64,000 nucleotides of DNA from Opimibacter sp041746735 (lineage in GTDB: Bacteria; Bacteroidota; Bacteroidia; Chitinophagales; Saprospiraceae), in contig JBGTGP010000017.1 of NCBI GenBank assembly GCA_041746735.1, positions 1 through 64,000 of the forward strand, written 5' to 3'. Below are positions 34,479 to 44,249 of this stretch, piece after piece. Below the pieces are notes generated by a model. It made no database searches, was not told the origin of the DNA, and was given only the letters and a program-made list of their open reading frames with translations. Each line of letters starts with the position of its first letter. The stretch's first letter is position 1. The position numbers and the translations under genes are program-made.

Positions 34479-35138
34479 ATGGGTGATTTTGAATGGCATT
34501 CCCTGCTGCAGCCACAGTGGTATATCATGCATGGTGGTGTATGGATTATATTGCTGATCGTATTTGCCGAGACGGGTTTGTTTATGGGGTTTTTTCTTCC
34601 CGGTGATTCCCTTCTTTTTGTGGCCGGGATCATGTGGAAGCATCTGGAGCAGGGGTTTTTCAATATCCCGTTTTTCCTGATTATGGTGTTCATTTCCATC
34701 TCTGCGATCCTGGGCAATCAGGTCGGGTATTGGTTTGGACGTAAGATCGGTCCGGCGATGTATACCTGGAAGGATCGGTGGTATTTCAAACAAAAGTATC
34801 TGCAGCAGGCACGACTCTTTTATGAGGATCATGGGGCCAGCGCTATTTTTCTTGCCCGTTTCCTTCCCTTTATCCGGACGTTTGCCCCTATCGTCGCAGG
34901 TATCGTGCGCATGGATAAAAAGCGGTTTACCTTCATCTCCGTGGTCAGTGCTTTTGTCTGGGTATTTAGCATGATGCTGGCCGGACGCTATCTCCATGAG
35001 TTTTTGCTCCGCAAGTTTGACTATGATCTGACTGACGATCTGGAGTGGATCGTGTTGGGGATTATTTTCGTGTCAGTACTTCCGATTCTGTACAAGGTGA
35101 TCCAAAGTAAGATCCGGGAACGCAGGGCGGCTTCATAA
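34479..35138 (+). CDS. DedA family membrane protein
   Basis: A 219-residue integral membrane protein. DedA signatures are GFFLPGDSLLFVAG (about 47-60), GYWFGRKIG and ARFLPFIRTFAPIVAG (about 125-140), whose Arg residues are essential in characterised members. Some members act in lipid scrambling or undecaprenyl-phosphate recycling and in proton-motive homeostasis; the role here is not resolved. A YitT-type gene remnant follows 164 nt downstream. Confidence 0.92.
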   Translation: MGDFEWHSLLQPQWYIMHGGVWIILLIVFAETGLFMGFFLPGDSLLFVAGIMWKHLEQGFFNIPFFLIMVFISISAILGNQVGYWFGRKIGPAMYTWKDRWYFKQKYLQQARLFYEDHGASAIFLARFLPFIRTFAPIVAGIVRMDKKRFTFISVVSAFVWVFSMMLAGRYLHEFLLRKFDYDLTDDLEWIVLGIIFVSVLPILYKVIQSKIRERRAAS

Positions 35139-35302
35139 TTCCATATAATCTGTAGTCATGCGTGCCAGGCTCATCGACTTTCTCATCCGGGCATTTCTGC
35201 AACCATATCGCAGGGGATGGAGAGACCTGAAGAACCTTTCCAGGATCGACCGGGCCAGGGGTGTTATTGAAATGCGTCACATCATCCGGCGTCTGCTGAT
35301 AG

Positions 35303-35446
35303 ATCATCTTTACGGTACTGACCCGACTGGAGGTCAGCCCACTCAAGGCGGAAGTCCACCGGATCGATCAGCAGGCTTTTATCGTGATGAGCAGCATCAA
35401 GGATACGATCGGGGGTATGACGAAAAAACGAAGATTCAAACACTGA
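35303..35446 (+). pseudogene. Remnant of a YitT family (DUF2179) gene
   Basis: One frame reads IIFTVLTRLEV, then SPLKAEVHRIDQQAFIVM, SSIKDTIGG and ending MTKKRRFKH followed by TGA. This has the pattern of the C-terminal DUF2179 domain of YitT proteins (TV-x-R-x-E-V-x-x-L-K ... IDP-x-A-F-I ... GG-x-x-K). In-frame stops (TGA, TAG at 35297-35302) lie directly upstream, and the roughly 220-residue membrane part is missing. A different frame (35158-35460) overlaps it but has no recognisable features. The most likely explanation is a deleted and frameshifted gene. Confidence 0.65.
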
Positions 35447-35510
35447 TCACCCGAAGTTGAATTACTACATTTAGTCTTTCAAAACGAGACTCACTTCCAA
35501 GCCAGCTTTT

Positions 35511-36914
35511 ATGCAGTCATCTTCCGCCTCCACCTTGATCCGCTCTCTGGGATTGGGGTATGTGATTGTTTTTATTGTGGCCAATATCCTGGGCTCCGGC
35601 GTCTACAAAAAGGTGGCCCCGATGGCCGATCAACTCAACTCCTCCGGATGGGTACTTGCTGCCTGGGTACTTGGTGGTATCGTCACACTCTTTGGGGCAT
35701 TGAGCAATGCCGAGATTGCCGGTATGCTGGCTGACACAGGCGGAGAGTATGCGTATTTCAAAAAGATTTACAACCGGTTTTTATCCTTCATGTTTGGATG
35801 GGCCAATTTTGCCGTTATCCAGACTGCGGCAATTGCCGGCTTGTCCTATGTGTTTGCCCAATCACTCCAGTCTGTGATTGATATACCTCCGATGCTGGCC
35901 GGTTTGCAGGAGGTGTCCATAGGCGGAGTCTTTTATCCTTTCATGGATTTCTCCACCAAGATCACGGCAGTAGGACTGATTCTGGTGCTGTCTTTGTTTA
36001 ATACCAGCAGCATCCGTCACGGGGCCGGACTGAGCAATATGATCCTCTGGCTGGTCTATATCGGGTTGGCCGTGATCGTCATCTTTGGACTCTCGAGTGG
36101 AAAGGCGGATATCGCACAGAGCTTTGATTTTTCGACACCACCGGATCAGCCGGTGACGATCAGTGCCATGTTTACGGCCATGCTCGCCGCTTTCTGGGCG
36201 TATCAGGGATGGTCCTCTGTGGGGTTTATCGGTGGGGAGATCAAGGATGCCAATAAGAATATTCCAAAAGGTATTTTTTTAGGGGTGTTGTTGGTCATTA
36301 CGATCTATTTCATCGTCAATATGACCTATATGTCTATTCTCCCTATTGACGCCCTCAAGCAGGTACATGCTGCCGGCAATCAGGTAGCCGCCATCGAGGT
36401 GATCAAGGGTTTTTGGGGAAGCGGAGGTGTGTTGTTTATTTCTATACTCATCCTGGTGACGACGCTGGGATGCACGCATGCTACGATTTATGGTAGCGCA
36501 AGACCATATTATGCGATGGCAAGGGAGGGATTATTTTTTAAATGCATGTCTCGACTCAACCGGTCCCATGTGCCTGCGAATGTGATCTGGGTGCAGTGCC
36601 TTTGGGCTTGTCTGCTGGTCTTTTCAGGATCATTTGATCAGTTGACAGATATGGTGATTTTTGCGGTCTTTATTTTTTATGGAGCCACAGCGGTCGGGGT
36701 ATTTATCCTCCGTAAGCGGATGCCGGATGCACACCGTCCGTATAAGGTATGGGGCTATCCGTTCATTCCGGCGCTTTTTATTTTGTTTTGTATCGGCCTT
36801 CTCTTCAATACGGTAGTGACACAGCCGCGGGAAGCGATTATGGGACTAGCCCTGATACTCTCGGGTGTGCCCTTATATTTCTGGTTTCGAAGAGGAAAAT
36901 CCTCATCCACATAG
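35511..36914 (+). CDS. APC family amino-acid permease
   Basis: A 467-residue transporter with 12 hydrophobic segments. TM1 has the APC-fold substrate motif (IVANILGSGVYKKVAPMA). TM2-3 carry GGIVTLFGALSNAEIAGMLADTGGEYAYFKKIY, and TM6 AFWAYQGWSSVGFIGGEIKDANKNIPKGI is the second unwound helix. This matches the LAT/SLC7-like branch for neutral or cationic amino acids with exchange activity. No metabolic gene nearby points to a substrate. Confidence 0.9.
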   Translation: MQSSSASTLIRSLGLGYVIVFIVANILGSGVYKKVAPMADQLNSSGWVLAAWVLGGIVTLFGALSNAEIAGMLADTGGEYAYFKKIYNRFLSFMFGWANFAVIQTAAIAGLSYVFAQSLQSVIDIPPMLAGLQEVSIGGVFYPFMDFSTKITAVGLILVLSLFNTSSIRHGAGLSNMILWLVYIGLAVIVIFGLSSGKADIAQSFDFSTPPDQPVTISAMFTAMLAAFWAYQGWSSVGFIGGEIKDANKNIPKGIFLGVLLVITIYFIVNMTYMSILPIDALKQVHAAGNQVAAIEVIKGFWGSGGVLFISILILVTTLGCTHATIYGSARPYYAMAREGLFFKCMSRLNRSHVPANVIWVQCLWACLLVFSGSFDQLTDMVIFAVFIFYGATAVGVFILRKRMPDAHRPYKVWGYPFIPALFILFCIGLLFNTVVTQPREAIMGLALILSGVPLYFWFRRGKSSST

Positions 36915-37000
36915 TGTGAGAGGTAGGGGACTGACAGTCATCAAGACCGCGTTGTTTGGAACATTTTTTCAGCCGCCATTTTTCGCAAATGATCGTAAAT

Positions 37001-37168
37001 TAAATGTGCCAAAAATGGTGTGGCTATAAAATGCGCCAAACATGGCGCATCTACACCTTTACCTTTTACCTTTTACCCTTTACCTTTTACCCTTTACTTT
37101 TACCCCTGATACGCCAAATATGGCGTACCTACACCTTTACCCTTTACCCTTTACCCTTTACCTTTTCC
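37001..37168 (+). repeat. Composite repeat: TACGCCA-type hairpins within TTTACC arrays
   Basis: The perfect hairpin ATGCGCCA/TGGCGCAT (37031-37050, loop AACA) and its variant TACGCCA/TGGCGTA (37110-37127, loop AATA) are each followed by (A/C)CTACACC and TTTACC(T/C)-like arrays reaching 37168. A decayed third copy (GTGCCAAAAATGGTGTGGC) starts near 37003. The second hairpin recurs in inverted orientation at 56224-56241. The array ends two bases before the barrel gene stop. The CTTGCGCG module seen elsewhere is absent here. Confidence 0.8.
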
Positions 37169-37170
37169 TA

Positions 37171-37974
37171 TCAATTTCTCTTCCCGATCTGAAACGATAA
37201 ATATCCATTGATAAAAATCGGGGTGTTGTTTTCTATTACCATGATGGGTACGCGTCGGACGAAGGCGTCGACCATGATCCCGATTTCGAAAGCTTTGACA
37301 TATTGGTCAAATGCGCCAAGGCTGAAGTGGGCACCGATGCGGGCATGGGCACCGGGGATAGCGGACAATTGGCCGAAGCCTTTAAAAAAGGAAGCAGGAC
37401 CGATGATCTTGGTATCATCGAGAAATAATTCTTTGTTCTCTTCCGAAAACCGTTCTGTAGAAATATAATCTCTGAAGCCATCTGGTTCCAGGCGGGAGAG
37501 ATTGAGATAATAAGGCTTGAGTAATCCTATAGATGCGCCAAATTCGTAGTTGACCCCAACCGCGACGCCTTTGCGTTTGGCCTTTTCAGAGAAGTAGCGT
37601 TTTTCGCCCACGCCGCCACGCAGAACGAGCAGATGGTTCTGCTTACCGTAGGTGAAACTGTTGGATGTGCGGGCAAAAGGATTGCCGGAATTGAAGGTGA
37701 TGGATTGTCTGAACTCTTTGGGGTGGCGAAGGAGACCGAGATCAAACTGATAGTACCGGGTTTTATAATAGGTTACGATCTTACCGAAATGCATCCCGAT
37801 GGCACCTCCATTGCTATGAGGACGCAACTCGCCGGAGCGTTCCTCACTATAGAGGATACCGGCTGTACTATAGTCGAGTTGTTTCGGCTGGACGATGGTC
37901 TGGGCTATGGTGGGAACAATGCCCACGAACAGCATAAGGGAAAGTAAAACCGGTGTGCTTCTGTGTTTCACCAT
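37171..37974 (-). CDS. Putative outer-membrane protein, unknown function
   Basis: A 267-residue exported protein with a signal peptide ending TIAQ. Alternating strands (GAIGMHFGKIVTYYKTRYYQFDLGLL, HLLVLRGGVGEKRY, GVAVGVNYEFGASIGLL, ARIGAHFSLGAF, AFEIGIMVDAFVRR, FINGYLSFQIGKRN) suggest a 10-12 strand barrel ending on an aromatic-containing strand. It resembles uncharacterised Bacteroidota outer-membrane proteins but I do not recognise a named family. It is divergent from upp, with 135 bp between. Confidence 0.7.
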   Translation of the reverse strand: MVKHRSTPVLLSLMLFVGIVPTIAQTIVQPKQLDYSTAGILYSEERSGELRPHSNGGAIGMHFGKIVTYYKTRYYQFDLGLLRHPKEFRQSITFNSGNPFARTSNSFTYGKQNHLLVLRGGVGEKRYFSEKAKRKGVAVGVNYEFGASIGLLKPYYLNLSRLEPDGFRDYISTERFSEENKELFLDDTKIIGPASFFKGFGQLSAIPGAHARIGAHFSLGAFDQYVKAFEIGIMVDAFVRRVPIMVIENNTPIFINGYLSFQIGKRN

Positions 37975-38109
37975 CGGAAGGTAGGGAATTTTTGAAAGCG
38001 CCAGTCACCCGGAAGTCGTGTATTGCCTAAAATTTTACATTTTCGTGGCGGCAAACGACCTTGTTTTATGGACGTTGTAGTATCTTGAGCATTCAGTAAT
38101 ATTCGATCC

Positions 38110-38769
38110 GTGATCCACAATTTTTCCCGAACAGACTCCATGGTGATGGAGTATCTCCTCCAGTTGCGTGATGAGGTCATCCAGCTCAATCCGGTACTCT
38201 TTCGCCGGAATCTTAAACGGATCGGTCAGATCATGGGGTATGAGATCAGCAAGAAACTGAGGTATGAAGATTTTCGGACTGTGACACCGTTGGGCGTGGC
38301 TGATTGCAAGCGCCTGACGGACAAGATCGTGCTGGGCACTATCCTGCGGGCCGGGATGCCGATGCATGAGGGCATGCTCGAGATTTATGATCAGGCGGAA
38401 AATACCTTCATTTCTGCCTACCGGAAGCATCATAAGGATGGCACATTTGAGATCAGCCTCGAATATATCAGTAGTCCTGATCTCACTGATAAAGTCCTGA
38501 TCCTCTGTGATCCCATGCTCGCCACTGGCTCCAGTATAGTCAAAACGCTCAATGCGTTGCTCCATGAGTATGGTATGCCCCGTGAAATTCATGTGGCGGC
38601 GGTAGTAGCATCGAGCGCGGGTCTGGAATACGTGAATATTGCCTATCCGGATGCCACCATTTGGATTGGCGCGGAGGACGAGGAACTCACAGCCCGGTCA
38701 TTTATCGTGCCGGGATTGGGAGACGCCGGAGACCTGGCGTATGGTGAAAAGACGAGTGATATTTTATGA
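38110..38769 (+). CDS. upp: Uracil phosphoribosyltransferase
   Basis: A 219-residue pyrimidine salvage enzyme converting uracil and PRPP to UMP. The PRPP loop is ILCDPMLATGSSIV at about residues 133-146. RAGMPMHEGML (about 80) and the uracil-binding YVNIAYPDATIWIGAEDEEL near 175-195 are as in UPRT, followed by FIVPGLGDAGDLAYG at the C-terminus. The start is GTG; IHNFSRTDSMVMEYLLQLRD aligns with the usual N-terminus. Confidence 0.93.
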   Translation: MIHNFSRTDSMVMEYLLQLRDEVIQLNPVLFRRNLKRIGQIMGYEISKKLRYEDFRTVTPLGVADCKRLTDKIVLGTILRAGMPMHEGMLEIYDQAENTFISAYRKHHKDGTFEISLEYISSPDLTDKVLILCDPMLATGSSIVKTLNALLHEYGMPREIHVAAVVASSAGLEYVNIAYPDATIWIGAEDEELTARSFIVPGLGDAGDLAYGEKTSDIL

Positions 38770-38801
38770 CCGTTTATCCGCTCAATTTTCCATAATGAGA
38801 T

Positions 38802-39599
38802 TCACCTTTCTTCAGGTATGCTTCCGTAGATCCCCATTCCAAATAAAGCAAAGTCATACTTCACCGGATCATCCGGATCCAATTGCCTGAGTCGTGCGGT
38901 CAGTTCCGTCGCTGCCTGCCAGTCATTGACTGGCCGGGAGAGGAGTTGTAATCGGCGTGCGACATTCCCAACATGGACATCCAGGGGGATGACAAGTTGG
39001 GCGGGGGAGATTGTTTTCCAAAGCCCAAAATCGACCCCCCGGTCATCTTTTCTGACCATCCAACGGAGATACATATTGAGTCGCTTGCAGCTTGATTTGC
39101 GGGCAGGTGTGGCGACATGTTTTCGGGTTCGGTCCAGGACTTCAGGCTGATGGAAGACCATTTCATAGAAATCCATAAGGGCATAGGTGGTATCCGGATT
39201 CTGTGGAGTCATATTCCGGGTAAAAGCTTCTTCCAGGGATTCATGAGTCTGATAGAATCGTTGAAGTATCTCCACCAGATACAGGACATCCTCCGGTTGC
39301 AGTGTACGGTGTCGGAAGGATAGGAATCTTTTGCGGTCCTGTTCGCGGTGGTGGAGGATAAAAGCGTAGGGGGCATCATCCATAAGGTGCATGAGCTCCT
39401 GTGCTTTCCGGATGATGGTTTTTCGCTGACCCCAGGCCATGATGGCCGCAAAGAATCCTGCGATCTCGATGTCCTGGAGCAGGCTGAACCGATGAGGAAC
39501 GGAAATAGGATCTTCCGGAATAAATGAAGGCTGATTGTATCGGTCCACAACCTCGTCCAGCCATGATCGGAGACCAGATGGCGGGATGGGAGAATTCAT
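38802..39599 (-). CDS. DUF2400 (TIGR02757) family protein
   Basis: A 265-residue protein. From the ATG at 39599 it reads MNSPIPPSGLRSWLDEVVDRYN. It carries the family segments DIEIAGFFAAIMAWGQRKTIIRKAQELM, FLSFRHRTLQPEDVLYLVEIL, CKRLNMYLRWMVRKDDRGVDFGLW (HhH-like substrate loop), and IPLDVHVGNVARRLQLL near 200-220. TIGR02757/DUF2400 proteins are thought to be distant helix-hairpin-helix DNA glycosylase relatives, but activity is not established. The gene begins seven bases after infB and is probably the last cistron of the rimP-nusA-infB operon. Confidence 0.88.
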   Translation of the reverse strand: MNSPIPPSGLRSWLDEVVDRYNQPSFIPEDPISVPHRFSLLQDIEIAGFFAAIMAWGQRKTIIRKAQELMHLMDDAPYAFILHHREQDRKRFLSFRHRTLQPEDVLYLVEILQRFYQTHESLEEAFTRNMTPQNPDTTYALMDFYEMVFHQPEVLDRTRKHVATPARKSSCKRLNMYLRWMVRKDDRGVDFGLWKTISPAQLVIPLDVHVGNVARRLQLLSRPVNDWQAATELTARLRQLDPDDPVKYDFALFGMGIYGSIPEER

Positions 39600-39606
39600 A
39601 TCAGGA

Positions 39607-42354
39607 TCAGGAATCGAGTTTTTGTCTGATTTCATTGATCTCGTAGACCTCAATAATGTCGCCTACTTTGATATCATTGAAGTTCTTGATGGTCAGACCA
39701 CATTCCAGGCCGGCTTTGACTTCCTTGACATCATCTTTGAAACGTTTGAGCGTCGACAATTCGCCGTGGGCATTTTCCTTGGTCGGATAGATGACGATAC
39801 CATCCCGGATGATCCGGATATGGTTGTTACGTGCCACTTTTCCTTCCAGTACCTGACAGCCGGCCACGGTGCCCACCTTGCTGATCTTGAAGACTTCCCG
39901 TACTTCCACCTGGCCCAGGATCTTTTCTTCCTTGGTGGGTTCGAGCATACCTTCGACAGCGGCTTTGATCTCATTGATCGCTTCGTAGATAATAGAGTAC
40001 AGTTTGATCTCTACACCTTCTTTTTCGGCGAGTTTCCGTGCGGCAAGCGAAGGTCGAACCTGGAAGCCTACGATGATGGCGTCTGAAGCAGATGCCAGGA
40101 GTACATCTGACTCCACGATCTGCCCGACAGCCTGATGGATGATATTGACCTGAATGGTTTCGACAGACAGTTTCTGCAAGGAGTCTGCCATAGCTTCGAT
40201 TGAACCATCCACGTCACCTTTGATGATGAGGTTGAGTTCTTTGAAATTACCCAATGCAAGACGACGTCCGATCTCTTCGAGGGAGATCCGTTTGCTCGCC
40301 CGGTTGGTTTGTTCGCGGTTGATCTGACCACGATAGGCGGCTACGGAGCGGGCATCCTGCTCGTTGTCAAATTCACGGAATTTTTCTCCGGCCTGTGGTG
40401 CTCCATTCAGACCGAGAACCAATACAGGTGCGGAAGGTCCTACATCTATGACTTTCTTGCCCCGCTCATTAAACATGGCTTTGACCTTGCCACTAAACTC
40501 ACCACAGACAATAATATCGCCGACAGAAAGGGTTCCGTTTTGGACCAGCAGTTTGGTGACATACCCGCGTCCCTTGTCGAGTGAGGCTTCGATGACAGTT
40601 CCTGTGGACATCCGCTCTGGATTAGCTTTGAGGTCCAACATGTCGGCTTCCAGGATGATTTTTTCCAGCAGATTGTCTATGTTGAGACCACTTTTAGCTG
40701 AGATATCCGACGACTGGATTTTTCCACCCCAGTCTTCGACCAGCAGGTTCATCCGGGAAAGTTCTTCTTTAATTTTTTCGGGATCAGCACCGGCTTTATC
40801 CACCTTGTTGATGGCGAAAACAATAGGCACCCCGGCTGCCTGAGCGTGACTGATCGCTTCACGGGTCTGAGGCATGACGGAGTCGTCTGCCGCTACGATG
40901 ATGATTGCGATATCAGTCACTTTAGCCCCTCTGGCCCGCATGGCTGTAAACGCTTCGTGACCGGGTGTATCGAGAAAAGTAATCGACTTGCCGGGCTTGA
41001 CCTCTACTTCATACGCCCCAATGTGTTGGGTAATACCGCCGGCCTCACCACTCACTACATTGGCGCTGCGGATGTAGTCGAGCAAAGAGGTTTTTCCATG
41101 ATCGACGTGTCCCATCACCGTGACGATAGGAGGACGGGGTTTGAGATTGGCGGGATCGTCTTCCTCTTCTTCATCAAACAACACCTGCTCCTCTGCTGAT
41201 ATAAATTCAACTTCAAATCCAAATTCGCCGGCCACCAATTCAATGATCTCGGCATCGAGCCGCTGATTGATGGAGACGATCACACCGAGGTTCATACAGG
41301 TCATGATCACATCGGTGACGGCAACATTCATGATGCTGGCCAACTCCGATACGGAAATAAACTCCGTGAGTTGAAGTGAGGTTTCATTGACTTCGGCAGA
41401 CAATAGTTCCTGGCGATCGACCTTGTCCTTACGAGATTCTCTTCTGATCTTCTGCCGTTTGCTCTTGCCCCCGGATAAGCGGGCCATGGTAGCGCGGATC
41501 TGATCATCGATCTCTTTTTTAGAAACCTCCTTGAGTTCATCTCGTCCAAAACGGCCGGGGGCTTTTCGTGCTCCCGCCCCACCTGTCCCTGTGCCACCTG
41601 TGCCACCTGTACCTCCTGCACCTCCTGCACCTCCTGTTCCTGCTGGTCGTGTACCTCCACCTTCATAGGCATCTGAGGAAAGCTTTTTCCTTTTCCTTTT
41701 CCGCTTTTGAGCCGTACTGGTGTCGGACGAAGCCAGCGGTTTGGTTTCTTTATCTTTTTTAGCCTTGGCTGCAGCCTTGTCTTTCTCGGTTTTTTTGGCC
41801 TTGGCGGCATCCAGCTTTCCGGTATCGATCTTGCCCATGATCCTCAGTCCCTGGAGTTGAGGGGCTTCAGCTTTTACAACCTCATCTTCTTCTTTTACTG
41901 GAGGGGTGACTTCCTGTGCGGGTTCAGGTACAATTGTCGGTTCTTCGGGAAGAGGAGGCGTTTCTTCAGCGGGTTTGGGTTCAGCGGGTTTGGGTTTGAG
42001 GTCAATTTTCCCCAGTACTTTCAGTTTGGGTTTATCCTTTGCTTCCAGTTCTGCTTTTTTGACCTTCTCTGGTGGTTTTGGTGCAGCGGGGGCTTCTTTC
42101 TTTGGGGGTTCCGGTGCAGCAGGGGTAAGGACTTCAGCACCTTTTAGGGGGCGTGTACCAATGACCATGTTGTCGGCTTGCTCCTTGATAGCCATATTAC
42201 TGCTGAACTCCTGCAGAAGGAGGTCATGCATCTCATCTGTGATGATGCTGGTCGGCTTGGCGTCAATGGCAAAGCCCTTCCTGGCCAGATAGTCGACGAT
42301 ACTATCTGTCCCCACATTCAATTCCTTAGCTACTTTAACAAGTCGTTGCGACAT
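39607..42354 (-). CDS. infB: Translation initiation factor IF-2
   Basis: A 915-residue GTPase that places initiator tRNA on the small ribosomal subunit. An IF2_N helix bundle (about 1-55) is followed by a long Pro/Ala/Lys-rich linker. The linker includes a Gly/Thr run near 235-255 encoded by imperfect ACCTGTGCC-type DNA repeats at 41578-41645. The G domain has GHVDHGKT (G1), GGITQHIGA, DTPGHEAF (G3), NKVDK (G4) and SAKSG (G5). Domain II, III and the C-terminal IF-2C barrel follow. The hydrophilic linker length is typical of Bacteroidota. Third gene of the rimP-nusA-infB operon. Confidence 0.97.
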   Translation of the reverse strand: MSQRLVKVAKELNVGTDSIVDYLARKGFAIDAKPTSIITDEMHDLLLQEFSSNMAIKEQADNMVIGTRPLKGAEVLTPAAPEPPKKEAPAAPKPPEKVKKAELEAKDKPKLKVLGKIDLKPKPAEPKPAEETPPLPEEPTIVPEPAQEVTPPVKEEDEVVKAEAPQLQGLRIMGKIDTGKLDAAKAKKTEKDKAAAKAKKDKETKPLASSDTSTAQKRKRKRKKLSSDAYEGGGTRPAGTGGAGGAGGTGGTGGTGTGGAGARKAPGRFGRDELKEVSKKEIDDQIRATMARLSGGKSKRQKIRRESRKDKVDRQELLSAEVNETSLQLTEFISVSELASIMNVAVTDVIMTCMNLGVIVSINQRLDAEIIELVAGEFGFEVEFISAEEQVLFDEEEEDDPANLKPRPPIVTVMGHVDHGKTSLLDYIRSANVVSGEAGGITQHIGAYEVEVKPGKSITFLDTPGHEAFTAMRARGAKVTDIAIIIVAADDSVMPQTREAISHAQAAGVPIVFAINKVDKAGADPEKIKEELSRMNLLVEDWGGKIQSSDISAKSGLNIDNLLEKIILEADMLDLKANPERMSTGTVIEASLDKGRGYVTKLLVQNGTLSVGDIIVCGEFSGKVKAMFNERGKKVIDVGPSAPVLVLGLNGAPQAGEKFREFDNEQDARSVAAYRGQINREQTNRASKRISLEEIGRRLALGNFKELNLIIKGDVDGSIEAMADSLQKLSVETIQVNIIHQAVGQIVESDVLLASASDAIIVGFQVRPSLAARKLAEKEGVEIKLYSIIYEAINEIKAAVEGMLEPTKEEKILGQVEVREVFKISKVGTVAGCQVLEGKVARNNHIRIIRDGIVIYPTKENAHGELSTLKRFKDDVKEVKAGLECGLTIKNFNDIKVGDIIEVYEINEIRQKLDS

Positions 42355-42427
42355 ATTGGGTCGTTAGGTTCACACTCATCTCCTCTGGTGCAATTCCCTC
42401 ATCGGATTTGCACCAGAGAGATTCACC

Positions 42428-43663
42428 TCAGCTTTCATCAAATTCTGCTGTAAATATCCGTAAAATTTCATCGACGGTCTCTTCTTCCAGATCCGTACGG
42501 CGCACCAGTTCTTCTTTATTCAGCGCCAATACACTTCTGGCGGTATCACAACCGATACCTTTCAGTTCATCAATGATCCATGCTTCGATCTCATCTGCAA
42601 ATTCGTCCAGGTCCACATCTTCGAGCTCAGCATCAGCGCTGTCACGGAATACATCGATCTCATATTCGGTCAGCCAACTGGCCAATTTGATATTGGAACC
42701 CCCTTTGCCGATCGCCAGTGATACCTGGTCCGGTTTCAGATAGACGCTGGCACGTTTGTTTTCAGCGTTGATCTCTATACTGGAGACCTTTGCCGGCGTG
42801 AGCGCCCGCTGGATAAACAGCGAAAGATTATTGGTATAGTTGACGATATCAATGTTCTCATTGCGCAGCTCCCGCACGATGCCATGGATGCGGGATCCCT
42901 TCATACCCACACAGGCACCTACCGGATCGATCCGGTCATCATAGGATTCTACAGCGACTTTGGCGCGTTCACCCGGTAGCCGTACGATTTTTTTGATCGT
43001 GATCAATCCGTCTTCGATTTCAGGCACTTCCTGTTCCATCAATTTGGCAAGAAATAAATTGTCCGTCCGGGAGATAATGATGACCGGATTGTTGTTTTTC
43101 ATTTCCACTTTTTTGATGATCGACCGTACCATATCTCCTTTTTTAAAATAGTCACCCCGGATCATCTCGGTACGGGGCAGCAGGAGTTCATTGCCGGTAG
43201 CATCATCCAGAATCAGGATCTCCCGCTTCAGGATCTGCTGCACTTCACCCAGGATGATTTCACCTTCCCGGTCTTTGTAGCGCTGGAAGACTTCATCTTT
43301 TTCCAACTCCATGATACGGGAGACGAGTGTCTGGCGGGCAGCCATGATCGCACGCCGACCAAAGTCTTCCAACGTAAGCTCTTCGTAACATTCTTCATCC
43401 AGTTCGTAGCTGTCATCAATGCTCTTGGCTTCGGACAGGGAGACCTGACTTTGTTCATCCATCACTTCACCATCGGGTACAATTTTACGTACCCGCCAGA
43501 GTTGAAGGTCACCATTGGTGTTGACGATGATATCAAAATGCTCATCAGAGCCATATTTCTTTTTGATCAGGGTACGGAATACGTCTTCCATGACCCGCAC
43601 CATTGTAGGCCGGTCAATATTTTTCCCGGCTTTAAACTCAGAAAATGATTCGATTAGATTCAT
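42428..43663 (-). CDS. nusA: Transcription termination/antitermination factor NusA
   Basis: A 411-residue RNA polymerase-binding factor. The N-terminal domain (about 1-125) is followed by an S1 RNA-binding domain (ILGEVQQILKREILILDDATGNELLLPRTEMI), then two KH domains (GACVGMKGSRIHGIVRELRNENIDIV and VSLAIGKGGSNIKLASWL), and a short C-terminal helical part with acidic residues. It controls pausing and termination and in other bacteria regulates its own operon. It lies 98 nt after rimP. Confidence 0.96.
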   Translation of the reverse strand: MNLIESFSEFKAGKNIDRPTMVRVMEDVFRTLIKKKYGSDEHFDIIVNTNGDLQLWRVRKIVPDGEVMDEQSQVSLSEAKSIDDSYELDEECYEELTLEDFGRRAIMAARQTLVSRIMELEKDEVFQRYKDREGEIILGEVQQILKREILILDDATGNELLLPRTEMIRGDYFKKGDMVRSIIKKVEMKNNNPVIIISRTDNLFLAKLMEQEVPEIEDGLITIKKIVRLPGERAKVAVESYDDRIDPVGACVGMKGSRIHGIVRELRNENIDIVNYTNNLSLFIQRALTPAKVSSIEINAENKRASVYLKPDQVSLAIGKGGSNIKLASWLTEYEIDVFRDSADAELEDVDLDEFADEIEAWIIDELKGIGCDTARSVLALNKEELVRRTDLEEETVDEILRIFTAEFDES

Positions 43664-43761
43664 GATCGGTTATAGTTTAAATACATTGTGTTTGTTTGTT
43701 GTCAGTGAATTTGTTTATTTCAGTTGATCCGCTTCCAGCAAGCTGGTCCTGGTATTGATCG

Positions 43762-44244
43762 TTATTTTTTTTCGCCAAAGGTGATGATGACATAGGCCTC
43801 TTTGATGTCCCCGAAGGGTATTTCCCGCAGGATGGACGGGTTCTTTTTGCTTTTCGGCTTTATCTCCAACGTGATCATCTCCGGTGTGACAAGGTGTAAA
43901 ACACCCTCTATCGTTTCGCCGGTATCGAAACTGACCTGCAATGTGCGTCCGGCATGTTTGGCATATTGTCTGGCAAAACGCAACGGACGGTTTACGCCCG
44001 GTGAGGACACCTCCAATGTATAGACACCTCCCAGGGTCGGCTCTTCATCCAGGAAGGCCTCCAGGATACGGCTCACCCGGGTACAAACATCCAGACTGAC
44101 ACCCTCATCTCCATCCATATAGACTGCAATCCGGTGTGAGGGAGACACCTCCAGATCCACCAGATAGTAGTCTCCGCACCGTCCTTCGTCAAATGCCGAA
44201 CGGATCAGGGACTCGAGATGTGTTGTGGTCGTGCTTTGTACCAT
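43762..44244 (-). CDS. rimP: Ribosome maturation factor RimP
   Basis: A 160-residue protein needed for 30S assembly. The N-terminal domain contains YYLVDLEVSPSHRIAVYMDGDEGVSLDVCTRVSRILEAFLDEE, followed by YTLEVSSPGVNRPLRFARQYAKHAGRTL, the RimP signature at the domain junction, and a C-terminal SH3-like domain. It is the first gene of rimP-nusA-infB. A terminator-like hairpin lies directly before its start codon. Confidence 0.94.
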   Translation of the reverse strand: MVQSTTTTHLESLIRSAFDEGRCGDYYLVDLEVSPSHRIAVYMDGDEGVSLDVCTRVSRILEAFLDEEPTLGGVYTLEVSSPGVNRPLRFARQYAKHAGRTLQVSFDTGETIEGVLHLVTPEMITLEIKPKSKKNPSILREIPFGDIKEAYVIITFGEKK

Positions 44245-44249
44245 ACAAT

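Noticed and set aside
35158..35460. 100-codon open frame between dedA and the APC permease
   Set aside because: It overlaps the DUF2179 remnant in another frame, and its own translation shows no domain or signal.
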